The notes under the pieces are model-generated. The model saw only the letters and a program-made list of their open reading frames with translations. It searched no databases and was not told the origin of the DNA. A stretch of DNA of 64,000 nucleotides. It comes from Strigamia acuminata (lineage: Eukaryota; Arthropoda; Chilopoda; Geophilomorpha; Linotaeniidae). Numbering within the stretch: the first letter of the stretch is position 1; each line of letters starts with the position of its first letter. Of the stretch, positions 25,649-38,526 are shown one piece after another. The DNA is taken from the NCBI GenBank assembly GCA_949358305.1, contig OX442316.1, forward strand, positions 18,290,001-18,354,000. The letters are read 5' to 3'. A program made the translations under genes and the position numbers.

Positions 25649-27275
25649 ACATTAACATATTTATGCATTGGAACCGGTTCGTTAAATCATGCCAAAGTGG
25701 CAAGTTTTGAGTCGCGACGAATTAATTTTTACTAGGCGAACAGATTTCCAAACACGAATGCGTTTCCGACTTTTCTTTTTCTTCTCTCCATCTGATTCTC
25801 TCTCTCTCTCTCAACTTCAGAGTCTGCACGTTGTGGCTCCGCCGAGGGCGATGAAAAGGGATGGCCTTCACTTTCTTAAGGAAGGCACAAATATCGACTG
25901 GTGCAGCTCGTTGCTCGGGGTTTGCAATCTCCGGCTCCGGCTGCGTTTGCGAGTGACATGAAAAGCAGTGCAGTTTTGAGGAAAAATTTTTTTTATATAT
26001 ATATTTATTTATTTTTTATTTTTTTGGAGTTTTGGTTGGGTTTTTTCCTTTTTCTTTATTTTTTTTTTTATTTTTTTCAATTCGCCTGGGAAGTTGTTCA
26101 CTTTCGGAGAAATGTTTTGCTCGGGAAAATAATGACACCTTTGGGATGATGATTCGCACCGGTTTCGTATGGAGAGAGAAATTTCCGGGTGTTGTTGTTT
26201 GTGTGTGTTACTACGTGTCAAGTTGCTTGTCGATATTATTGATTAATTCGATTGTGCGAACGATTTATTTCAAGAATGCGATCTAGCCTTGAGAAACGCA
26301 ATAGAAACCACTTTTTTCTTGTTTTTATTTTTATTTTTTTTAAGTCGTAAGCACCCTTAAGCGGGTGGATGTGCTGCGTCATCTTTAATTGTATTTTTGT
26401 GATTCTGTGCGCTGCTGCTGGTGTCGCCAGTGCAGTCGAGGCCGGGAGAAAGAAGCAAGTTGGAGGGAAAATTGCGACGGGAAGCAAATAGCTCGCAGGG
26501 AATGACAGAGAAAAAGTCCGTGCGAACTGTGGGCGTCCATCCAATCATTTCAAATTAATAAGTGGTGAGAACGAGAAACATTTCTCGAACGCCATTTCGA
26601 AAGCTGCAATTAAGGAGCACAATTCGTTCGGGTTGGAAAGGGGAAATCGACGACCAGGTGTTATGTTGGTGAGTGGGTTCATCGCCCAGAAAAAAAAAGA
26701 AAAGAAAATGCTGGTGGTGGGAGTGTGGCGAAGAAAGGGAACGAGGAAGCATCTACTTGGCCGTGGCAACCGATTTTTTTTTTTCCATATTTTTTGAAAA
26801 TTAATTTTGTTTTGTAGTGATTTTCGGTTTGGGTTGTGGAGGCAGGAAATTCGTCGGTGCGTGATAGCACTTGCGAGCGGTTATTTTGGGAGCAGTAAAT
26901 TTGAATTATAATTGTGCTTATTATTCCATAATTGGAGCTGCTCCCGTCTGTGATGTCACAGTTGCCATGGAGATGACATTTTATTATTATTATAATTTTT
27001 TTTTTCTTTTTTTTCTTTTTTTGAGCAGCATCACCCACTTTATTCGACCCACACACTCGGGATCATTTTGGTTTTGTTCTTTCTCTGTATGTGCTGCTCG
27101 TGTTTGTGAACTTTTCGCTAATTTAATTCCGAGTAAAAAGCCAGCTTAACTCAAGTGTTAAAAGGTCATTACTTTTGAGTTTGGGAAAATTAATGATAAA
27201 AGTTAGAGGTCATTAACCGAGTAGAGTTAAAGAGCGCGAGTGAAATGAGTTGATTGAAAATGGCAGCAGTCTCTG

Positions 27276-27290
27276 GTCTCGTCTCGTCTC
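27276..27290 (+). repeat. (GTCTC)3 pentamer array
   Basis: Three perfect tandem GTCTC units, another member of the dispersed pentamer family. Confidence 0.8.
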
Positions 27291-28747
27291 GTTCAAGGAT
27301 AAAATTGGGCGGTTTCGAGGAAAAGGAGCAGTTGTGGTGAACGTTCAAGTTCACCTCTTGGGCACGCTTAGTTTGTTTTCTGCGAGGACGGACTAACGCG
27401 TGTACCTAGGGATGGAGGATGGACAAACACGACTGCCAAGCCATGTCCAATTTTGTCCTTGTTTGTTGGCGACAAGTACCTGCGAATAACCTTGAAGGTC
27501 TGACTTCTTTGTCTGGTTTTGAAAAGTGTGTGGCCACTCGGTCACGTTCCGCCGCCGGCAAACGTCAACTGGACTGGACTGGAGGCATTGCCACTTTTGT
27601 TGCACTTTTTCGCTTTGCAGTTCTTTTGTTTTTGCTTTTTATTCGACATTTTTGCAAATGCTGTGGTTTCGTTTGGGCACGTGTGATTCACGCGTTTGCC
27701 GTCGACTGTTTCAATCACGACCAATTGAAAGGCGATTGCGCACCGACCGCAGCGCCCTCGATGACTGTCGGTGGCGACGTCGCCTGGCGGCCATGAATAT
27801 TAATATTGAAGAGAAGGAGTCGAGTCAAAGTTGGAAAATGCGATCGAAATGCTATTTTTAGCTGGGGGAAATGATTCGATTAGTAAATAGTTGAAGTGAA
27901 GCTGTGTAAAGAAAGAAATTTATTTGCTTTCTGATTTTTTTTTTTTAAGGTTTAAAGTTTAAATAACAACACGATTTGATTGATGTAATTTTTATTTTTA
28001 TTTTTTTTTATATCTTGAAAGTTGAAGAGATTAGACACTTATTCAGCTACTTAAGCTAATGAGGAATGATGGGTAGATAAAGCTTTGAAACAATTGTTTA
28101 CTATTGTGATTGATGAGCACCGAGGTGTTAAAAAATATGAATAATTGTAAATAATAAAAACCTCAAGTTTATATTTTGAATTTTGTTGGGGAAGATTACA
28201 GTTTGGCCTGTTGCATGCATTCAGCAGTTTTTTTTTTTGTTTTTTTTTTTTTTTTTTTTTTTGTTCAAGTTTGTTGTTGTGCTGGAACCGATTTGAATCC
28301 TCTGACTTGGATTAAGACGAGGCGCAAACTGCATGGAAAAACGTGCCTTGACGAATCAATGAAGGGATTCTTCTTTTCTCTCTAGTCGAGTGAATAAGAA
28401 ACAGCGCGCGCGAGGAGGAAGATGGGATTTAAAGTCTGACTTTGCATTACCCAATTCTTTTTGTGCACCGTGTGCAACGGGGTCGTATTAACCCCATCAC
28501 TACTAATCCAATATGCTATACCGGCTGCCATTGTCAAACATTCTAATGGTTAATTATATGATGAAGCTCGAAGGGTTGTCCTTTAAAATGAAGTTTTATT
28601 ATCTTTTTTTTTTCTTCTTCTCGTCTTTTTTTTTTCTTTGGAGAATGAAAGGGGAAGAATTTTTAATTTGAAATTTTTTTATTTTTGTTTGGTTTGACAT
28701 GAAAATTAAAGGGTTGGTGCAGTGGCATTTAGGACGAGCCTGTTTAC

Positions 28748-28891
28748 CAAATTCGAGTAATTCCGGCACTGTCGTTTGAGAAGAAAAGCGCCCGTCGGTG
28801 CCAGTTGTTTGCATGTCAACTACACTTGCCTTTCCGTCAGGTGTGAAATCCTCGGAGACAAGTTTGCCATTGATGAGACGGTGCTTGCTGA
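28748..28891 (-). CDS. Candidate internal exon on the minus strand
   Basis: On the minus strand a 144-bp segment lies between a pyrimidine-rich acceptor (TTGATCTCTTTAG) and a GT donor (TTTG|GTAAAC). It enters after one base of a split codon and leaves in the same phase. Its 47 full codons read like real protein: it starts SKHRLINGKLVSEDFTPDGK and later contains QTTGTDGRFSSQTTVPELLEF, with many C-ending codons. It sits inside a larger ATG-initiated ORF of 178 codons (29135 to 28599) whose two ends are low-complexity Lys/Asn-rich and probably intronic. No family is recognised. The orientation is opposite to the other candidate exons. Confidence 0.35.
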
Positions 28892-30852
28892 CTAAAGAGA
28901 TCAAACGAGATAAGGGGAAAGGGGTAGAGTTGTAAATAAACACGGTAATTTGAGTTTGGATGTGGGAAATTGATAAACAAGAGTTTAGCAACGAAGTAAA
29001 CACGAGTAAACACGAAAATGAATTATTGCTAATCGATTTCGTTATTCCTACTGTGTCCTTAACGTCCATTAGTGGTTTTCTGAGGTGAGAATGTTGATGA
29101 GAATAATTTTTTTTTTTTTTATTTGAGTCTGGCATTTTTAAATTTTTTTTTTCTGCTCGTAAATAAAATTCTTAGCGATTCATAGAGCACACTATAAAAG
29201 TCGAGGCTCGTCGTTAATTTGCATTGTGATAAGAAAAATTAGTTGTAAAAATTGCGGGAAAAGAAAAACAAACAAATTATGGTTTATTGCAGTTTGAATG
29301 AAGTTTTTCTAATTAGATTTTATGGTTTTCGTATTATTTTTTGTAACTCGCAGTAAAAGTAAAAGTCAATTGGGAAGTGTGTGGTGGGCGATTTGCAAAG
29401 AATAGAAGGAATTGATGACTTTTTGATTTGTCGCCGCCGAGGACAAGGGCAATGGCACGCGTCACCTTTTTGTGTGGGTGGCAGTGACGCTAATTAGTCC
29501 CCGGAGAATGTTTATGAGAATTAGCACACGGACTTGCCATTGATCAGCGCCGAAGGGAATAGGAATGAGCCACGTCAGCACACGCCTAACAGCTCGCAAC
29601 CCAACCAGACTCGATTCCACCCTTTGGCACTGCACTCCATCTCCAATGCCACCCTTCGGCCACTTTAACGACAGATTTTTGTGGCACTGTAGGAGACGAG
29701 TGCTCGCCTCCTTCCCAACCCCGAAGTCTCCATTTCACTCGAGCCACTTTCTTCTTTTTTCTTTTTTCTTTTTCTTTTTTTTTTTAAAGGTGTTGGATTT
29801 GATGTAGGTCTATATGTATTTTGATGTAGTTTTATGGTAGACGGCGTGACACGGAGAGCAAGTGGTCCATAAAAAGGGATGCGAAAGTTGGAGTTGGTTT
29901 CGGGCTCGAATAAATTTCAATTCGTGATGCTTGTGTCAACAGAATTTGGAGAGAAATTGGGAAGAATTTGATTTCGGCTTTCCTTTTATTTTATTTAAAT
30001 TTTTATTTGACATGTTTAAAAATGGAAGGGAGAAAAAATTGGAAATGAAAAATTTGGAAATGTGGAAATTTGGAAGGGAAAGTGATGTTGGAAGCCGGAG
30101 AAAAAGTTAATTGCGAGTTTCCATGTTAATAACACCCATTTGGTGTCTAACGGGAGAAAGAATCGCTCAACTACACGAACGAGATTAGCTGGTCATAAAT
30201 CATACACCCCCGCATCACCTCATCAAAAATGGCCGTCATTAAGTAAAGGAGATTAAAAAAGTTACGCTTTTTATGGGCGACTAGGAATATTGACATCCGG
30301 TGGAGAAGGCAACAGATTGAGTTTTCGGAACGGGCTCCCCAAACAATCGCCCATCGCTAAATAAATAATAAATAAAATTGGAAAGAAGAAGGGGAAGGAA
30401 AAAAAATGAATTACACCCGGGTGTTAATCGTAAAAATGTTATTGTCTCGTATTGACGTCACAATGACATTATATATTGGTTATAAAGTGAAGGTTTATTT
30501 CGCTTTTATGCTCTGCAGTAACAAATGATGCATTTTTTTTCATTAAATGATGTGAGAAAAGTTTTGATGATGGATTATTCATTTATGTTGCGAGATAGCT
30601 AAAAAGTATATGACACTTGCTATTAAATTGCTTATTAAATTGCTTATTAAAGGTGAGTTGACACTCATATTTCTTAATCTAGAGTCATTATTGCAGGCGC
30701 CGCTGAAATTTACTGCATTCCACTTGTATAATGTTGTTTGGAAATTGGGTTTTTTTTTGCTTCGAGATTCGTCTTTGGTTGAGGCCACAGATGGCCAGTG
30801 TCCAGATGTGTTTGTGCATACCTTGTGGGAAAAGAAAAAAGAGTTCTACAGC

Positions 30853-31018
30853 TATTGTTTTATGAGATGAATAAATGTTTATTCATCTCGTAACGGTAAA
30901 ACTGAAGTAAAGCTAAGAGAGTCAGTTTTAAAAAGCACTGAGAAGGATCATGCATATAGACGGGTAAATAAAAAACGAACAAAAAAGTCGTAGACTTTCC
31001 ATTTCTCATAAAACAATA
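30853..31018. repeat. 15-bp inverted repeat enclosing a palindrome
   Basis: TATTGTTTTATGAGA at 30853-30867 is exactly complementary to 31004-31018, with 136 bp between. The left arm overlaps a separate 26-bp palindrome. There are no flanking duplications that I can see, so a MITE is not established. Confidence 0.6.
30864..30889. repeat. 26-bp palindrome
   Basis: GAGATGAATAAA and TTTATTCATCTC are perfect 12-nt inverted arms separated only by TG. Confidence 0.9.
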
Positions 31019-31515
31019 AAGTGGAGGAAAAAAATATTCACTTAAATGTGGAAAAAAGGAAAAAACAAACATTATTTTTAAATAAAATATAAAAAGGGCA
31101 GAAAAACCGCTTTAATGTTTGTTTGTTTGATTTTTTTTTGTTGTCAAAAGCAGTTCAGGAAAGCAAAAGAAAAAATGAAAGAAATGCCGCCGTGGAGGAG
31201 AAATGTTGTACACCTTTGTTTGGGTGGCTTAGTTGGCTTTGGCGTCATTTATTGCACAATTGATTGGATTTGAGAGTTATTATTTTGTTTGTGGCGCTCG
31301 AGGAATGTGACGTCATTTTGGGGAATTTAATTTAATTGGATGTAAATTGAAGATGAGTGTGTTTACAGTTGAAACTTGTGGTTCTGTCGTGCCGGTTGCT
31401 CGTATTTGTCGGCCAGTTTTGATTTAACCTCGTTACGAATTCAAGCAGAATTTCTCGTTTTCGACTTGCACTGCCTCGAAATTTCCAACTGTCCTAAACG
31501 AGCGGAAACTGGCCT

Positions 31516-31551
31516 GCACACACACACACACAGACAGAGACACACACACAA
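31516..31551 (+). repeat. (CA)n microsatellite with interruptions
   Basis: CA dinucleotides interrupted by GACAGAGA in the middle. Confidence 0.9.
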
Positions 31552-31651
31552 TTGCTATTGCCAGATTCGTTGAAAACATCTACATGTTTGCCGAGAGGAT
31601 TTCGCATGACGAGGGGAGACTACTGAGCAGTTGGTGCATGGCGAAAGAGTG

Positions 31652-31667
31652 GAGTCGAGTCGAGTCG
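31652..31667 (+). repeat. (GAGTC)3 pentamer array
   Basis: Three GAGTC units followed by GCGAC; a one-base variant of the GAGAC family. Confidence 0.75.
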
Positions 31668-33337
31668 CGACGCCGCCTGTGGATTCACGTTTCCATGCCG
31701 ACCGTGATCGTTTTTTTATTTCATTTTTGTAAATCACATTTTATCAGTCACTTATAAATGTCACTCGGAGCAATTTATTGATTTTAAAATGCTCTTTTTA
31801 TTTGATTTATTAGGAAACAAGTCACGAATTTGACGTGCTCGATTTTTTCTGTTTTGTTTGTTGCGATTGCACTATTGCAGGTGCGTCGAGTGTCCTTTTG
31901 TGCGCATGGGCAGTTTGCACGAGGCCATTTTCCTGTTTGGTGGGGCCTTAATTAAAAGCGTTTTACTGTTTCTCCCTTCGGCTCAGCTTCTGTCTGATCT
32001 TCATCTGGAATTCTAGATTGTGCGCGTCTCGCTCCGTTATGACCGCGTTTATAGCGTCTTAAACCCCGGGCGACACAATGGCGGCGGGCGAGAGTGATAC
32101 TCTCCTTTTGGTGGTCACAATCTATCGAGGACGAGGAGTGGTGCAAGAGAGGAGAAGAGCAGCCTCTCTCTTTTGTTCTTTGACGACGCCATTCTTGTTG
32201 ATGTGGGTCACACGATGAGATCGCGAATCTGGTTGCAGCTTAAAAATGTAAGCGGCACAGGATGAGTTAATTACTCATAAAGCTTGTCTCGTGCTGAAAG
32301 CCAACCGAGGAGATGTGCTAAAGAGAATATTGAATTTAGCCAGTGCCAACAGGAGGCGCCCATGAATCAAGAGCGAGTTGCCTCGCCTCGCTTCTCCTCT
32401 CGCTTCTCCTCTCCTCTCCGTGTGCAGCGCGATCGGTGGCGTGGCAGTTATGGTCGGCGAGTGATTTGTAGGATACATAGCAACTTGGTGCTACAGCAAT
32501 ATCAAGCGACTTCACATCTGTCAAGATTATGCTTTAAAAAGGTAATTTACTCTTGGCAATAAACTGATTGTTTTCTTAAACACGCTGCATCGTGTTCTTT
32601 TAATGTTTTTTTTAAAAATGTCGGTTTTATTCGTTTCTGGATTCCATAAGTGCAGGGGTTGGGGATGTCAAAAGACATTAAAAAAAAGAAGTGAAACGAA
32701 ATGTGATTAAGGTCAATTTGATTTGCATGGAGCGATGTAGACATGCAGTGGTATTTCAATTTGACTCTTGGACAATTCAAGGGCAGGTAGCGAGGTTTTA
32801 TTGGTAAATTATTTAAGGGGTGTATTCTGGTGGGAGAGAGCCGGGCATGCAATCAGCTCGTATATGTTATGTCGGTGAGCGGGATTCCTCTGGTGGCCCC
32901 CTTCCTTTTCTTTTTCTCTCTCTCTCTGCCCGCATGTTACTATTCTAGCCATTGTATTTGGTGTGTGTTAAAGGAATAGTAAAGTTGGGTGTTGGCAGAA
33001 TTTCACTTGAGTTTGGCGGGGGTGGGCTTCCCTGGGGGGCATGTGGGGTTGTGCAGTCGTCTGGTTGGAGGTAAGGGGGTTTGTACGAGAGACTGGAATG
33101 ACTCAATTGAATTGGCCTCGGGGCTTTAGAGCCTTTTCTCGCGTTCGCACTTTGAGACGCCATCTCTCGGTTTGATGGGGGTCTTGAACTCTATGGTAGG
33201 AGATGCCGAGCCGTTAATCCCTTTCCCCAGTGTGAGGAATAGAGTTAATAAATCCATCAGGCCGATCAAATCTTGTCAGAACACACGTGTCCTTCCATCA
33301 CTGCTGACACCTCACGTTTGTGGCGTCGTCGCCTTGG

Positions 33338-33367
33338 GAGACGAGACGAGACGAGACGCGACGAGAC
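33338..33367 (+). repeat. (GAGAC)n pentamer array
   Basis: Six tandem pentamers, five of them GAGAC and one GCGAC. Confidence 0.9.
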
Positions 33368-33632
33368 TATGGGTGCAATTGTGCAATCCGAGTGCGACAT
33401 TTTTATTTTTATTTTTATTTTTATTTATTTTGTACAGGTCGGCAATCGAGTTGCGTCAACTTTTGCGCGCGTTATCTCGAGTTTTCATTCGCATTTGCGA
33501 CGTTCTTCCATTAGGGATTCGGATTCATGCGATGTAATATGCGTCTCTTGACAAGAAAATATTTTTAATAAAAGCTGACACGAGCCGAGAGAAGGAGGAG
33601 TGAAAGTAAAGCCCGCGTTTGCAATATGTGCG

Positions 33633-33640
33633 TATAAATA
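33633..33640 (+). promoter_or_regulatory. Possible TATA box
   Basis: TATAAATA in a GC-rich surround (preceded by GCG, followed by GCCCGC) resembles a core promoter. No good initiator or coding exon follows at the expected distance, so this is a motif match only. Confidence 0.2.
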
Positions 33641-34498
33641 GCCCGCAGCCCGTGGTGCGAGTCTGGCAAATTTGAACCTCGTCTTTGCGAAATGCGACTT
33701 TTGAGCGGCGACTTATAACGAGGGTTTGCTCTTGCGTCTTATCGTTGATGCACTTCTTATTCTTAACGAACGTTTCTAATCCTGCTTGAATATCAGCCGA
33801 ATGATTATACCGCCGGCTACGTCCCAATCCCAACGTGTTGCCGACGTGTTTGTTTAGACAGCAGTCGAGTACGCAAATCGCGGGTGAAATGTAAAATGTA
33901 TTTTGTAGGTGAAAATTCGGTTGACATTGCGTGAAATCGTGTAATTAATGATGCGGGCTAAATGTGATGGTTGTAAAAATGAAGTGAAAAGCAAATAGCA
34001 ACTAACTCATTTGCAGTATGTGCTGACTCAGCGAGTCAGGCAACAAAAGACGAATGGCGCATCCGGTGCGGTCAAACCCCAGCGTTCATCAAGTTGAGGC
34101 GCCGAAGGGCGCTCCAACCGAGCGTAACCTTTTCTTTCTCTTCCCTCCGACTCCTCTTCTTGTCCGTCAGTCAAATTTGTTTCCTTCCCCACAACTTAGC
34201 ACTTTTTTTCCCCGTTTTTGTTCGAGTGGCCATGCCTGGATGTCTCCGGAAGTGTATGGATTCACTGCCTAAGTGAGTTTGTAGTCGATGGAGGAGAGGA
34301 GAGGCGAGGCGAGGAGAGCAGGATGTGAATTCCCATTCCCCCCAGCTCGCCCCGGCTTCACCTCGCTTCCATATTCGTTGAACGGGTTTCGCTGTAATGG
34401 GGTCGGTGTGCGCTGTGCGTACTTGTTGAATCTGATCATGGGCGCAATCCAATCTCAAGAGACGGCCAGGCGGACGCCCAAGCTCGCTACAGAGGGGG

Positions 34499-34521
34499 AA
34501 TGAATGAATGAATGAGTGAAT
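34499..34521 (+). repeat. (GAAT)n microsatellite
   Basis: About five GAAT units with one GAGT variant. Confidence 0.85.
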
Positions 34522-37500
34522 GCGTGAGAAGAGAAGAGAAAGAACAAATAAAAAAATAAAAAAAATTTTAAAAAAATATTTTTAAAAGGGTGTGTGGGTT
34601 GAAATGGAAGGGTTTGCTCGACGCCATCTTTTAAAACCCCTTGAGCACCGCGCACGTGACTCGGGTGCCGATGTTTGAGCGTTTGTCCCACCCGTATGTT
34701 CAAAGTCGGGATTTATTTTGGATTTAATTTGCCATTCACGTATTCATTCGCTGTCGAACATGAGTACATTGTATACTTAGCGAGTGGGCGTCGGATGACT
34801 TTGTGACCCGATTTTCTTTGCATCTCTCGGATCCGTTGTTTGCGTTTGCAGCTGTCGCGCACTCGCGTCTCGCTCTGGTTTTTGATGGTGCACATTTGAT
34901 GGAGTGAGATGCATTGCACGTTAAGCACATCTCGCTTAGCTTTCTTTCATTAATGCTTAGTGGCGCGGCTCACTTTTTCGTGTGGGCCTTGAACTCACTC
35001 TGTCTTTCCTTCGCGCTCACTTTCTGCTTTGCCGCTGGAGTTAAGATGCGGGGGCGGGGTCTGATTAAATTTTCGTCTTGGGAGGGTTTGTCACGTCTCG
35101 TTCACTTATTATCGCTTGTGCGTGAAGATCAAGTACCCCTCCGCCTCTGCTGGACTCGGAGACACATCACATACCTGATCTGCATACAATCGCTCGTAAA
35201 TGATCGAGTGACAAGTGCATCGAGTTTCAAGGCGCACGCATAGAAAAGAAGAAAGAAAAAAGTGGAATGTGAAATTCGTGAGTTTTCCTTGTGCGATGCA
35301 TCAAGTTTGCGATAAATGTTTGGAAAAGTAAAAAAAATAATAATGTTAATTGCATTTTTTATATTGGGAAGTTTAAAAATAATGATAACGTGCCGTTTTA
35401 ATATCTTGCGCTGATATCGGAGATAAGTAGCAAGAGGATTACAGGAAGGTTGCAAATGTCGTCCATCACGTGAGGCATTCAAGCGAGTATGGAACGAGAA
35501 AGAGAAATTACACGTGGGGCTGTTTTCTTCTTGTCTACACTAACATTTCTTGGCGAAACCAGTAATTTTTGGAGGGGAAAGTGTTTGTTACGCTTCCAGA
35601 TTAACGTGGCAGGGTTTGGACGCTGGAATGAAATGTTTTGTGAGGATTAGACGCAATTTATTGGCTGCTTGCTACACACGTTTTCTGTTTTCAATTAAAT
35701 TTATTCAAATCGCAATCTAATAGACGCAAAGTAGTTTCCACTTGACCGGTGGATGAACAATTTGCGATTGCTGCTTCTTTACACTCTCGCGATCTGTCTT
35801 TCCACGATTTCTTTTCGGGATTAGTTGGAATGATGTCACGTGTAGCGTGTAAACCAATTAATCTTTGAATCCGAGCTCAGCGCTTGCACCGATGCGTCTT
35901 CTTTTCTCTTTTCTATTTCGAATGCTCGACGCGCAAACAACTTAAACTTTGTGCCATCTTTTTCGGGTCAAGAAAATATATAGAAAAAATAACAATAACT
36001 TTTCTTTTTTTTCTAATAATGCTAAAATAAAGTAAATAAACAACAATAAACTCATTATTAAAAGTATTTTTATTTATTAACCTTATTTTTAGCATTAATA
36101 CTGTTAAATATCAACTGGAATTAGAAAATTGTGTGCGCAGAATGGGATGCGCAGTACGAATTTGGTATCCCGGGCGCAAACTGTAGGTTTTTCTTCGACT
36201 TGAATCAAGACGGAAGTGAATGGCGAGGGAGGACGTGCAACGATTGGATTGGAATAAAATAGATTTTGACGGAAATTGTTTTCTCCCTCGTGTGCCCGTC
36301 TCCATGGGGCTTATTTAATTTGCAACGCATGTCCTTGTATCGATCAACATGAAGTGTAAATATCCTCTTTTAAAAACGTGCGATGAAAAATTGAATTTAC
36401 GACTTCTCATTTCGTCTTTGGAAGAAGGGATGGAAGGATGGAGGACGAAATGTTTTGTGTTAATTTATGCGCACTGCCAGCAGCTGTCAATCATTTATAT
36501 AGTCACGTCACGGTCGCATTCCGGTGGATCACGTCCAAGAATTCTCGGTTTAAAATAGTGCGAAGATCTTTCATTCTTTCTTTCTTTCTTTCTTTTTTTG
36601 TTTCTGGAGAATTCGCCGACTGCTGCATAAATCTGCGAAAGACTCGTTTCCACCGTGAACGTCAATCATTATGGCAATTTGGCTTTGCAGAATTCGCATA
36701 ATTTGCTATTTTGTTGCTCGCAAAATGTTGATTCGATATTAGATTGTATGGAAGGTGGTGGAAGGGGGAAATATGTGTATCTTGAGTGTGTGCATTGTCG
36801 CTTGTTGTTGCATCTCCTCGTAATTTGCTTAGTAGACATGACAGACTGCATTATCGCAGAGCTTTGCGCCACAAATTGGGCCTAATTGCGTTTGGGAATT
36901 TGAGCTGCGCGCACGGTCCAGAAAACTTTGCTTGCTTGCCAATCTATCAGCCGGATAAAGTAATGAACCAAAGGCCCGAATCAGATGAGAATAATGAAAA
37001 CGAACCGGTGTGTTTTAACCTTTCTCAAACTCGAGTCTTCAGCCTCGCTCTCTGCGGATGCGATGCGCATGCACGATACCACGATACCACGGTGCGATGT
37101 GGCCACAAGTGATTAATCGATAATTTATCTGTAAATTGCTGATTTGCAGCGGTGATTGCAATACAGTTTGGATTCAAGTTGCGATCTCCATCGGCAAGTT
37201 GCATACCTAGACCTACGGTAACTTTGCGCCGAGATTAGATTTGGTTTAAGCATGCTGTCATGCTGAGTCGTGGAACCTCCTCTTTGTCTATCCTTTCTTC
37301 CTCCTCTTCTCATTACTTGACGTTAAGCAAAGTGGTGAGATAATTTTATCGTGTGAAATTTACGAGCGTGCAGCGGCTAAAGGAAGAGGTCTTTGGCGAC
37401 CGAAGCAGACGCCAGGCCGAATGCGCAGGTGTCCGTTCGCACAGCAATTAACCTTTGGGGAACAAGGGTGTCAGCTTGCCGCCCCCTGGCATCGAAATTT

Positions 37501-38522
37501 ATGGAGGTCGGATGGGAATAATTTCCCGACCAAGTTCTCTTCTCGAAGAGAGAGAGAGAGAGTTGAAATGTGTCTGTGAAAGGATGATTGAGGGCCAGTT
37601 AGAGGATCTCTCGGGTGCAAAATTTGCTTAACAAAAGAAGTGCTTTAAGCATTTGAATCGAGTTCCGTCACCAGATAGCGTCATTGTCTTCAACGAACCA
37701 TTGTGGCTGCTGTTGCCGCCTCGGCTGCTGCTGTTGCTGGGTGAATGGCATTAAGGACTTTTCTCGATCAAAATTCCAAGCAAAAAAAAAATTCATTTAT
37801 TCCTTTCACTGAGTTTGGGAGACGTTGACGTTTGTGCAGCCATTTTGGAAGAAATCCGGCCAAGTTGTGGAAACTTGCGATAATGGGAACGGCTCATCAC
37901 CTGCTCCCATTAGTAAAGTTAACATTGTTAGGACTATATTGCAGCTTCCATATTTTCCCCTTAGTACCTGTTGGCCAGGTGAGTAAACAATAGACAGTTG
38001 TGATGAGAGACTGGAATTATTGGGATTTTGTGGTTTTCGCAGTTGCCGGTGTAAATGCAAGATTGCGTCGCACAGATCGCCAACATGGGGGATAATGAAA
38101 TCAATTTTGACAGCTCAAGTCGGAGTAATTCAAAGTAATGGTAATAAATTTCGGTTGGGGTCAAGAGGAGAGGGAAGGGCTAATGTGGTGATGTAAGTTG
38201 TCGTGCAGAGTTGCGTTTCGTGTTGGTCACACTCACAACTCACATGACACGCCAAGTCGGAAGGACGACGTGGACGATGTGGACGATGGTGATGATGATG
38301 AGGTGGATTATGGGCGCGTTTGGCACGATGCTCGACGGGCACGGACCTCCATCACTGCAGGGTATGCGTCCATTAAGAGGAGTTAGGGGAGAGCATTAAA
38401 ATTATGGCCACGGCTAATTGCGGTCTGCCAATGTTCCCTGCGGCCGCGTTGGATGGTACCGCTGAGCCGTGCGCGCTACTTTACGGATGCCGTGACGTGA
38501 CGATCGCGGGGGTGTCTTTACA

Positions 38523-38526
38523 AGTT
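38523..38526. repeat. Target-site duplication, left copy (AGTT)
   Basis: AGTT immediately precedes the left LTR terminus and is repeated at 52041-52044 immediately after the right LTR. A 4-bp duplication is within the range made by Ty3/gypsy integrases. The match extends by chance to ACAAGTT if the terminal ACA of the LTR is counted. Confidence 0.9.

Larger units (their letters stand above)
24812..28747. other. Host non-coding DNA between candidate exons
   Basis: T-rich sequence with (TC)n at about 25799-25810, long T/A runs at 25985-26080 and 28229-28262, and a (GTCTC)3 array at 27276. One ORF after an acceptor-like CAG is listed at 25410. Nothing else is supportable. Confidence 0.45.
28892..38522. 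other. Host non-coding DNA up to the retrotransposon
   Basis: No gene is supported over this 9.6 kb. It contains several inverted repeats and microsatellites (listed), a possible TATA motif at 33633, and a GC-richer run just before the insertion site. A short ORF beginning at 38404 runs into the insertion point. Confidence 0.45.
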
